A stretch of DNA of 35,209 bases from Clostridiales bacterium (GTDB taxonomy: Bacteria; Bacillota; Clostridia; UBA1381): positions 1 through 35,209 of the forward strand of contig JAQXZB010000009.1 of NCBI GenBank assembly GCA_029226975.1, in the 5' to 3' direction. The number at the start of each line of letters is the position of its first letter. The first letter of the stretch is position 1. The notes under the pieces are model-generated. The model searched no databases, had not been told where the DNA came from, and saw only the letters and a program-made list of their open reading frames with translations. Made by a program: the position numbers and the translations under genes. Positions 24,145 through 31,774 of the stretch are shown piece by piece.

Positions 24145-27100
24145 TCATGGCACAAGTTCTGCGTCCTCAATCACCGGAATCATGTTTTTATTCCACAAAA
24201 ACCATTGAATTTTTTCCGTATCATCGGAATTGTAATCATTGCTGTCTGTGCCGCTGCCTTGGGGAATCGTTATTTCGATTTCACCCGATGTTTCGCCGGT
24301 ATCATTCCATTGAAGCACGCTTTTGTATGCCGACATCAATTTTCCACCTCCTCCCTTTACAGCGCTCATGAAGTGAAGCTCCTCACCGAGGCTCTCCTTT
24401 CCTTTAATTTCAATGACGCTGCGAAGCTTATCTCCGGGGTTAAGTTTTTCTCCGGAATACGGTTTATTATTCACATAGTAGCTTATTTTAATTTCATCAG
24501 CCGCATATGCATTATAAGTACCGTCTTTATCTTTTCCGTTATAAACATAAATCCCGTAGTATTCATCCGCATCAACCTTAAAGCTGAATTCAAACTCGCC
24601 GTATTTATCTACTTTGGTTTGATTTGCATACTCTATAGGTTTTTGCGGCTTGACCTCGTTTTGTACAAGTACGGTTGCAAATGTGCCGGGCTTGGCATTT
24701 TTCCCCTTAACCGTAATTATGTTATTGTCGGAGGTGATTTCTAAGGCGTTTTTCTTTGAGCATACGATATATGCAGGTTCCTCACAAAGAGCGCATACAT
24801 TGCCCGCCGCAAATCCGCCAATCTCATTTCCGTCAATATCATACATTGTAACCTTTTCGTTGGGGTTAATATGCAGTACAAGCGAATCCCCCTCATCGGT
24901 TATTGCAATTTCGCCGGTATTGGCATTATCCTCCGCAAGCCGTATATTTTTTGAAGCATTATTTATCTTGCTTGTCCACAGGGCGAATATATCGTCTTGG
25001 GTACGAGTATTTTTAAATCTGTAGTATGTATATTGTCTTGTCGCATATGTACCTGCCGCCTCTTTGCTTACAAAGTCTGCTTCTGCAAACAGCTTATTGT
25101 AAAACGCCAATGCGGTAAATGACGATTTTGCGGTATGGTCCAATCTAACCATGCCGAAATTTTCTTCTCTCCCGTCACCGTAGCCGCACAAAAACGTGTA
25201 CAAAATCAATTTTTCCATTCTTGGATGCGTTTGTGCCATCAAGGCGGTTCTTACAAGATTTACACCTTGCTCATACTCGTTATATCCCGTTTCCTCCGAT
25301 GCGCTCGTTCCGTACTCGGACACCCATATGGGCTTATCCAGCCCCGCATCGCTCAACGCCGTACTCACATAATCGATATGCTCGTAAAAATCAAAGTCGA
25401 ACTCATCCGAATAGCATCCGTTATTTGCCTAAGGGTGTATGGAGAGTGCGTCAAAATAATTATCCACATTCGGCTGTGCTATGAAATTATGTAAAAATTT
25501 ATTCGCCTCTGCTTTTTTCATGCTGCAGAGTGCTCCCGCCAAAATAGGAACATTTTCCATGCCCGGTTTAATATTATTGTTCTCGTCATACTTAGCCGCC
25601 TTGTATACAGTCTTCATTATTAACGCATAATGCGCTCCGGTTACAAAGCTGTCAGCCTCATTCCAAATCTCAAAAGCCGATACACGGTCTTTAAAATGCT
25701 CAATCATAAATACGCAGTAGTTTTTAAACGCCTCGAAGCTTTCTTCGCCCGGCCACGGCGGATAAAAATTCAGTCTTCCGCCCTCACCGCGGTACAGGTC
25801 GTTGCCGTATCCCAATATCAAGAGAATTTTCTTTCCGTTTTTATGCAGCTCATTGATGTAGTTTTCATATTTCGCCGGGACATTATACTGCCCCTTGACG
25901 GTTTCCACATCTGACCATAGTATTTCATCACGAACCCAGCCCGTTCCGTTGTCGGCGGTAATATTGAGAAACGTTGTTACGTCCTCGTCTACAAGACCAT
26001 GATGCGTAGAATAGCCTAAAAAGTCATTGTCTGTATAATTGTGCTCCATTATCGAAAATGGCATTTCACCGCTGTAGCTGCCCAAGGGGCATCTTACGGT
26101 CACCTTAAATTTCACACAGCCTCTTACCTTGCTTATATCCTCATCAAAGCCTTCCAAAACGGAGGTTTTTTTGCCGAGGTCATAATTGTTTATGCTCTTT
26201 GTCAGGATTTTTTTATTTGTATTGACGTTTGCAATCTCATATGTAACGCTGCCTTTCATATTAAGGTTTGATGCGTTTGTAATCTTAGCGCATAACGTGG
26301 GCAGATTGTCCTCGGTATACCGATACCCGTCCGCAGGATTGCCGATTGATGCGACAGCACCAATCACATCGGCATTGCTCATAACGCCTATATTGTCAAG
26401 CTTTACGCTAAACATTGTAATTAGCTGAGAAAATTCTCCGCCCTCGGCTATCCAGCCGTAATAATCCCCGGTGCCGGTTTTTCTTGCTATATTTGACAAA
26501 GACGCGCTTCCAACGATTTCTCCGCTTGTATTTTTTATTGAGAGGGTAACAGAGCGGCTTACTGTATTTAAAACAGCGCTGTAGCTGTACCAATTGCCGG
26601 CTTGAAGCACCGTTTGTGTGCCGCTCTGTTCGCCGTTTTCGGTTATATTCGGGGCATGACCGTCATTTAAGCAATATGCCTCTCCGGAGGCGTTGACCCA
26701 CAGCAGAGTCATCATTTTGCTTATATCGGAGCTGTTTCTGCTTCCGGTAAAAATTGCGAACTGTCTGCCCTCAAAGTAAAAGTCGAAGTTTATTTTAAAC
26801 TCGGTTTCCTTAACAGCTTCATGAGTCATTGTCATTGACGTCCAATCGGGTGCTTTGACATTTATGTATTTATTACCGTTTTCATTTACAATCTCCGCCG
26901 ATGCGTCTGCGCCGTTACATGGTAAAAAGTTATTGTAAGTATCCGAGTCGAAATCCTCGCCCAAATAGATATTTACCCCATTTGCGGACGCTGCCGACGA
27001 TACGCCCGTAACGCTTATATTGTCAAGCTTTACGCTAAACATTGTAATAAGCTGCGAAAACGCCGCGCCGTCGGCTATCCAGCCGTAATAATCCCCGGTG

Positions 27101-27690
27101 CCTGTCTTTCCGGCTATATTGGACAAGGACGCGCTTCCGACGGTTTCTCCGCTTGTATTTTTTATTGAGAGGGTAACAGAGCGGCTTACTGTATTTAAAA
27201 CAGCGCTGTAGCTATACCAATTACCGGCTTGAAGCACCGTTTGTGTGCCGCTCTGTTTGCCGTTTTCGGTTATATATGGAACATGGCCGTCATTTAAGCA
27301 ATATGCCTCTCCGGAGGCGTTGACCCACAGCAGAGTCATCATTTTACTTATATCGGAGCTTTCCCGGCTTCCGGTAAAAATTGCGAACTGTCTGCCTTCA
27401 AAGTAAAAGTCGAAGTTTATTTCAAACTCGTTTTCCGATATGGTTTCATGAGTCATTGTCATTGATGTCCAATCAGGCGCTGTAACTTGTATATACCTAT
27501 TGCCGTTTTCGCTCACAATATCCGCCGATGCGTCTGCGCCGTTACAAGGTAAAAAGTTATTATAAGTATCCGATTGGAAATCTTCACTTAAATAAACAGT
27601 CATTTTGCTTTCCGACGCAGCCGACGATATACCCGCAATGCTTGTCAGGCACAAAGTCATTACAAGAAACAGACTTATCAGTTTTTTCAT
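24145..27690 (-). pseudogene. Secreted clan-A glycosidase interrupted by one in-frame TAG
   Basis: A single frame of about 1181 codons is open except for TAG at 25429-25431 (codon 754). Layout: signal peptide (start at 27690, AGGTG 5 nt upstream), two nearly identical LamG-like modules (about 33-225 and 242-434), a TIM barrel, Ig-like parts, and a C-terminal domain ending IQWFLWNKNMIP. The barrel has acid/base Glu678 (FEIWNEAD) before the TAG and nucleophile Glu792 (WVSEYGTS) after it. The text around the stop is SIHP-stop-ANNG; the intact paralogue reads SVHPYDW, so a Tyr codon became TAG. The downstream part has no ribosome binding site, only an internal GTG at 25368. Without read-through, the 753-residue product would keep its binding modules but not the nucleophile. 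Elsewhere TAG is a normal stop (GH65, SLH gene), so mutation is likelier than recoding. Confidence 0.82.
26392..27594 (-). repeat. Tandem 627-bp direct repeat inside the broken glycosidase gene
   Basis: Two copies, about 27019-27594 and 26392-26967, repeat with a 627-bp (209-codon) period. Long stretches are identical at DNA level, for example GCGGCTTACTGTATTTAAAA at both 27181 and 26554. Differences are few and scattered. This points to a recent duplication or gene conversion of one binding module, and it is also a place where read assembly could misjudge copy number. Confidence 0.9.
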
Positions 27691-27725
27691 TTTGCACCTC
27701 ATCTCCTAACTTTCAATATTTATTT

Positions 27726-29624
27726 TTACAACAGATTTATAAACAGTGCTCCCATAACGGATCTGTTTTGGAAATTCACCCAACGGCCGCTTGTTACATA
27801 ATAGTAATCGGTTACAGGCACTCTGTCGGGAGTTTCACTTATAAAATCAAAGATTTTTCCATATACCAAATCCCTGTATTCCTTATCATCGCTCATCACT
27901 GTAGTCCATGCCATCCAATCCAATTTCCCGTAATCCGCACGGCAGTCAAGAGGCAATCCGTATCTGCACATTTTTGTTTTATACATTTCCACCTCCCGTT
28001 TATATGTTTCCTCGCCAAACAAGTTTAATCCCAGCAGCTTATCCCAAATCATATTATACTTTACGCTCCAGGTATTTTCGCTTCCGAAGGCAAGGATTGT
28101 GCCCATTTCGGCTTTCGTTTCCTTTTCCCATTTTGCCGCAAGCTCCATGGCTGTTTTTGTATAGCAAGCTTCATCAAACATTTTACCGTATGCGGCTATG
28201 GCTATAATGGATTTAATGCTCAAATTGCAGTTATGGGGCCATGACCCGGCGAAATCATCGGTACAAAGCTGTTCTTTAGGGTCATATCCGTTTTCAAGCA
28301 GGTAGTCTGCCCATACCTTTAAAAGGTCCTTATTTTCCAAAGCGAAAGCACTGCTGTTTTGAGCCTTACAGACTGCCGCTGTTGCAATAATTGCATTTCC
28401 GCATTCCTCAACCGGCATATGAGCATCATTTTCAAGCCCGTATGCCAGACCGTTCACCAGAGGATAAACACCGACATCGTGAGGAGCAAAGTCGTGATTC
28501 CATGCATTGCTTCTTGCAAGCTTGAATATCGGTCTTAACATACCCTTAACCAGTTCGGGATTATACTTCAAAAACAGCGGCATGGACGGATACGTAACGT
28601 CAAGGGTAGCCGCGCAGCCGTTACTGTAACATTCCTTTGAAATGAATATTATCTCTCCGTTCTCATCACATGACAGCTTATGCGCACCTATTGCCTGCCG
28701 GAAAACAAGTGAAACCACCTTTTCATATTCATAACCTATTTCTCTTGCTTCACTCATCAGGCGTTCATCAAAGTCCCGGCACATTTTTTTAATCTCGGGA
28801 TACTGCGAAACCGCCGTTTTTACCATTTCATCAAAGCTTGAAAACTCTTTTAAGTAATATTCATCAAGCTGTTTCCCGAAATATTCCAAGGGCTTTACAA
28901 AATTGTACGCTATCACCACAACATCGTTTGTTTTTTTGCTTTTCATGCCCAAAAGCGGCTGTTCATTACAGGCATTATATGCTTTATTTATATCAGCCTC
29001 CCTCGGAATAGGCTTATAAAGGCTCTTATCCCTTCCGTCAAGCAAATATGTATTCTTGGCGACCAGATGCAGCTCGCCCCAATTTACAAAGCAGTCGTCA
29101 CCGCTTTCTTTCAATATGTTCTGAACTTTGTTTTTACAAAAAATACTGTAGTCCGTTTTGCCGCAGACCACATCTTCTTTCCAGCTGTTCACGCAGCACT
29201 CCGCCGAAATATCAAAGTAAAAGGTTATATCATGCTCTTTGCCGTCATTTACTTTTATATCATATTCGATATAAGAAAGCGGTCTTGACAAGATATTTAG
29301 CTTATCCGGCAACAACGGAGTTACAAATTCCAAAGTTACGTCCACAATATCATTTTTAAATTTATACTCGGATATGAGCGGCTTAACTTCTAAAGATATT
29401 TGGGGAATAACCGCTGCAGGCGGTCTGTATCTGCTGCTTTCGGCATAATTTATACCCATAAGCGAGTAGTACTTTCCGTCTATCATAATTCCCGCATTCA
29501 TGCCGTTTTTTCTGCCTGCCCAATTTCTCGTCACATCTTCATTGAGTTTATCTGCAAAAGACCATATAGAAAAGTATGGATCTGTCGTAATAAGCGGTAC
29601 TGCTGTTGGTCTGAATTGTTTCAT
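27726..29624 (-). CDS. GtaA-like (DUF4965/DUF5127 family) protein, probable cytoplasmic hydrolase
   Basis: The 632-residue protein matches the glutaminase A-like family along its length. AVPLITTDPYFSIWS near the start followed by NWAGR is the family's hallmark N-terminal beta domain (DUF5127/4964). An (alpha/alpha)6-like domain follows, with TLDVTYPSMPLFLKYNP, APHDVGVYP, DDFAGSWPHNCNLS and LPLDCRADYGKLDWMAWT. The fungal name comes from an Aspergillus glutaminase, but bacterial members often sit in glycan operons, and an unproven glycosidase activity is at least as likely here. No signal peptide is present. It is the first gene of the long operon, 42 nt downstream of a good promoter, with GAGGAAA as ribosome binding site. 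Family assignment is firm; the reaction is not. Confidence 0.82.
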   Translation of the reverse strand: MKQFRPTAVPLITTDPYFSIWSFADKLNEDVTRNWAGRKNGMNAGIMIDGKYYSLMGINYAESSRYRPPAAVIPQISLEVKPLISEYKFKNDIVDVTLEFVTPLLPDKLNILSRPLSYIEYDIKVNDGKEHDITFYFDISAECCVNSWKEDVVCGKTDYSIFCKNKVQNILKESGDDCFVNWGELHLVAKNTYLLDGRDKSLYKPIPREADINKAYNACNEQPLLGMKSKKTNDVVVIAYNFVKPLEYFGKQLDEYYLKEFSSFDEMVKTAVSQYPEIKKMCRDFDERLMSEAREIGYEYEKVVSLVFRQAIGAHKLSCDENGEIIFISKECYSNGCAATLDVTYPSMPLFLKYNPELVKGMLRPIFKLARSNAWNHDFAPHDVGVYPLVNGLAYGLENDAHMPVEECGNAIIATAAVCKAQNSSAFALENKDLLKVWADYLLENGYDPKEQLCTDDFAGSWPHNCNLSIKSIIAIAAYGKMFDEACYTKTAMELAAKWEKETKAEMGTILAFGSENTWSVKYNMIWDKLLGLNLFGEETYKREVEMYKTKMCRYGLPLDCRADYGKLDWMAWTTVMSDDKEYRDLVYGKIFDFISETPDRVPVTDYYYVTSGRWVNFQNRSVMGALFINLL

Positions 29625-29665
29625 TTACTGTTTCCTCACGATTTACATAAAATATCTTTAAATTC

Positions 29666-29693
29666 ATTATATCATATAAACCCGCATTGTAAA
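29666..29693 (-). promoter_or_regulatory. Probable sigma-A promoter of the twelve-gene operon
   Basis: On the minus strand TTTACA (29688-29693) and TATAAT (29666-29671) are separated by 16 nt. The -10 box lies 41 nt upstream of the first start codon (29624). It faces away from the AraC-family gene, as expected for an activator-controlled operon. Confidence 0.65.
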
Positions 29694-29841
29694 TGTATAA
29701 TACTTCTATCTATGATGTAAAATCTTCCGATGGGTTTCCTTTCCCGATTGCCGCCAAAAAAAACAATTCACTTAAAGACGGTTTTCGTTACCTTATAATA
29801 TTACCACATTTTTTAGATAAATTCAACCAAACATATACTTC

Positions 29842-29855
29842 ATTACATATGTAAT
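29842..29855. promoter_or_regulatory. Perfect 14-bp palindrome, candidate operator
   Basis: ATTACATATGTAAT lies about midway between the two divergent promoters, roughly 60 bp upstream of the AraC -35 box and 149 bp upstream of the operon -35 box. Position and symmetry suit a regulator site, but AraC proteins often use direct repeats and AT-rich palindromes arise by chance, so this is tentative. Confidence 0.35.
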
Positions 29856-29914
29856 TTATGCCAATAATCATAATACCGCCTTTATTCACCGAAAAAACAG
29901 AATAAAATAAATAC

Positions 29915-29943
29915 TTGACTTTTTTCTGTATCATTGGTATAAT
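29915..29943 (+). promoter_or_regulatory. Strong sigma-A promoter of the AraC-family gene
   Basis: TTGACT (29915-29920) and a perfect TATAAT (29938-29943) are separated by exactly 17 nt. The start codon at 29976 follows after about 32 nt, with GGGAGGG just upstream of it. This is close to the ideal housekeeping promoter. Confidence 0.8.
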
Positions 29944-29975
29944 AAATACACCAACAAAGATTGGGAGGGATTTAG

Positions 29976-30815
29976 ATGTCAAAAAAATACTCACGCTTTA
30001 ACGAAGATATTTATCTCTATTACGGTTTGGAACATAATCCTATAAAAAGAGCCTTAATCGGTATTACATTTCCCGATGTCACATATGAAGTGGTTCGTGA
30101 TGTTTCCACCGTATACAGCATAGAATATGTATACAGCGGAGAATGTGTTATTCAGCATAATAAGGATTTTTTTGTAGCAAAGGAGGGCGATGCTTTTATT
30201 CTTAATCCCCACTCGTTTCACCATTATTACAGCAACCCGAAAAATCCGGTGAAAAAAATATTCTTAAATATAGATCAAGGATACTCCATTATAACCCATC
30301 TTATAAATGATTATAATCTGAAGAATTTCATTCACCTTCCCGAATTCAATAATCCGTCATACTGGGAAACTTGCTTTGAGGCAGCAAAATCAAAGGACAG
30401 AAATCTGTCTAAAATACTTACGTTCAGCATACATAATATTATCTCGGACATAGCTGAAAAAAAGGCGTTGGCGGAAAACAGTATGCTTTATACGGTAACC
30501 AATCTTAAAACTTATTTTGAAAAGAATATTACAAAATGTGTAACATTGGACGATTGCTGTGAGCTTGTGCAGCTTGAAAAATCACAGCTGCATAAGCTTT
30601 TCAAGGAAACCTTCGATATAACTCCCATTGCATATTTTAATAAGATGAAAATCGATGACGCAAAAACAATGCTCAGCGGAACAGATGTAAGCATCACGGA
30701 AATTGCCGCAATTTACGGTTTCTATGATGTGTATCACTTTTCCAAAGCATTTAAGAAACACATCGGTATGTCGCCCACCGAATACAGAAAAATCAATAAT
30801 ACACACAACCGCTGA
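29976..30815 (+). CDS. AraC-family transcriptional regulator
   Basis: The 279-residue protein has an N-terminal cupin-like sensing domain (about 20-150; YSGECVIQHNKDFFVAKEGDAFILNP) and a C-terminal double helix-turn-helix (about 185-275). The second helix-turn-helix, VSITEIAAIYGFYDVYHFSKAFKKHIGMSPTEYRK, matches the AraC signature (key residues I-A-x-x-x-G-F and F-x-x-x-F-K-K-x-x-G-x-x-P-x-x-Y-R). The ribosome binding site GGGAGGG lies about 6 nt before the ATG. It is transcribed divergently from the glycan operon with 351 nt between start codons, the standard arrangement for a sugar-responsive activator of the adjacent genes. The inducing sugar cannot be predicted. Confidence 0.93.
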   Translation: MSKKYSRFNEDIYLYYGLEHNPIKRALIGITFPDVTYEVVRDVSTVYSIEYVYSGECVIQHNKDFFVAKEGDAFILNPHSFHHYYSNPKNPVKKIFLNIDQGYSIITHLINDYNLKNFIHLPEFNNPSYWETCFEAAKSKDRNLSKILTFSIHNIISDIAEKKALAENSMLYTVTNLKTYFEKNITKCVTLDDCCELVQLEKSQLHKLFKETFDITPIAYFNKMKIDDAKTMLSGTDVSITEIAAIYGFYDVYHFSKAFKKHIGMSPTEYRKINNTHNR

Positions 30816-30839
30816 ATTGACTTTTGGCAGATGCATGAC

Positions 30840-30858
30840 GGGCGGATAATATCCGCCC
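30840..30858 (+). terminator. Hairpin after the AraC-family gene
   Basis: GGGCGGATA (30840-30848) and TATCCGCCC (30850-30858) form a near-perfect inverted repeat, effectively a 7-bp GC-rich stem with a 5-nt loop, 25 nt after the regulator's stop codon. A T-run appears only about 13 nt later (TTTTTA), so termination strength is uncertain. Confidence 0.5.
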
Positions 30859-30899
30859 TCTACACTACCGTTTTTAGAATTGCCGCAGGAAATAAAAAA

Positions 30900-31129
30900 A
30901 GGTGCATAAAAATCTATTCCGTCCGTATTCATCTCTTCAATCAAATCAACGGCATATCCCCACGGGAATATATTACTATAAAACGTGCGGAAATGGCTAT
31001 AAATCTGCTAAAACAAGTGATATGTCGAAGCTTGAAATAGCCGAACAATGCGGCTTTTCAAGCTCCTCCAATTTTTACAAAGCGTTTTTTTAGATAACAG
31101 GCAAGCATCCGAAGGATTTTTGCCGATAA
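30900..31129 (+). pseudogene. Decayed C-terminal half of a second AraC-family regulator
   Basis: One frame reads INGISPREYITIKRAEMAIN from about 30945. After a frameshift near 31010 the next frame continues SDMSKLEIAEQCGFSSSSNF then YKAFF, hits TAG at 31091-31093, and goes on ITGKHPKDFCR to TAA at 31127-31129. Joined together these give a complete AraC second helix-turn-helix with its usual FYKAF-x-x-ITG-x-x-P ending. No start, ribosome binding site or sensing domain remains. It differs from the intact regulator upstream, so it is a separate, dead regulator rather than its duplicate. Its last 40 bp overlap the end of the convergent secreted-protein gene. Confidence 0.82.
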
Positions 31130-31689
31130 ACCTCATGTGCGTCATCAAGTAATTTTCTCGTTCTGTTATAAACAGCCATATCAACGGCGGGTATATCCTG
31201 ATAACAGGTATCAAGTGAGAACTGTACTTCCGGATTAAATGCCGGATTGATTGACTGATAGATTTTTGTATGTGCTTCCTTAATGGCTGTGTTTATGTTC
31301 ATTCCGTTCTCAACCGCTGTGATTGTATCGGCAAGCAGAACCTTCAGTCGGTCCTCTGCCTCTTGATATACCTCCGGTCTTAGGTACATATCACGGGCGT
31401 TAAGTATGGCATTTTTCATAATTTCCGAAAGTATTGCGTAATCGTTGCAGTTTGTTTGTCCTGCGATTACCGCCTTATACACTCTCGGCTCTGCCTTGTT
31501 TTCTGCCTCCGCATAACCTAAACCGTTCTGTACCTCGTCAAGAATATTGCCTATAAGATTTTCGATGATTAGAATTTGCTCCTCTGTTGCGTCGAGCGGA
31601 GCGGTTGCTCTCGGTATTTCTGCGGCTGATACCGTTGCAGTCATTGATACCGCTAATGCCAGTGTGATAATTGTTTTTAATGTTTTCAT
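31090..31689 (-). CDS. Small secreted protein of unknown function, C-terminus probably altered
   Basis: The 199-residue protein has a clear signal peptide (MKTLKTIITLALAVSMTATV, cleavage near VSAAE). The mature part is mostly helical and acidic, with two Cys residues (NCNDYAI and DTCYQDI) plus a third near the end. No known family was recognised. AAGGGGG precedes the ATG at about 9 nt and a near-perfect promoter lies just upstream, so it is likely well expressed. The final 13 or so residues (VYRQKSFGCLPVI) are encoded by the antisense of the dead AraC gene, so the original C-terminus was probably lost at a rearrangement. It lies downstream of conjugation genes, but a conjugation role is unproven. 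Confidence 0.7.
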   Translation of the reverse strand: MKTLKTIITLALAVSMTATVSAAEIPRATAPLDATEEQILIIENLIGNILDEVQNGLGYAEAENKAEPRVYKAVIAGQTNCNDYAILSEIMKNAILNARDMYLRPEVYQEAEDRLKVLLADTITAVENGMNINTAIKEAHTKIYQSINPAFNPEVQFSLDTCYQDIPAVDMAVYNRTRKLLDDAHEVYRQKSFGCLPVI

Positions 31690-31723
31690 AGCGAAAAACC
31701 CCCTTAATTTATTTTATATCATA

Positions 31724-31752
31724 ATTATATCGGGATTAGATTACGTTGTCAA
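31724..31752 (-). promoter_or_regulatory. Consensus sigma-A promoter of the small secreted-protein gene
   Basis: On the minus strand TTGACA (31747-31752) and TATAAT (31724-31729) match both consensus boxes fully and are separated by exactly 17 nt. The start codon at 31689 lies 34 nt downstream of the -10 box. The gene is therefore transcribed independently of the conjugation genes upstream. Confidence 0.85.
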
Positions 31753-31774
31753 AAAAATCTTGGCACATATTGAT

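Noticed and set aside
24145-25368. Separate 407-residue gene
   Set aside because: The only start is a GTG inside a glycosidase barrel without a ribosome binding site. It is the in-frame continuation of the gene interrupted by TAG at 25429.
29760-29800. Catabolite-control (cre) site in the divergent promoter region
   Set aside because: The AAAGACGGTTTTCG stretch departs too much from the cre consensus to support a call.
29788-29994. 68-codon minus-strand frame upstream of the AraC gene
   Set aside because: It covers the AraC gene's near-ideal promoter and start region; no ribosome binding site or family resemblance.
30831-31040. 69-codon plus-strand gene
   Set aside because: Its recognisable part (NGISPREYITIKRAEMA) is one frame of a frameshifted AraC remnant, not a complete protein.
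25429-31093. General reassignment of TAG as a sense codon, suggested by two in-frame TAGs
   Set aside because: TAG ends intact genes at 941 and 14282; the second TAG is in a frameshifted remnant and would replace a different residue type from the first.
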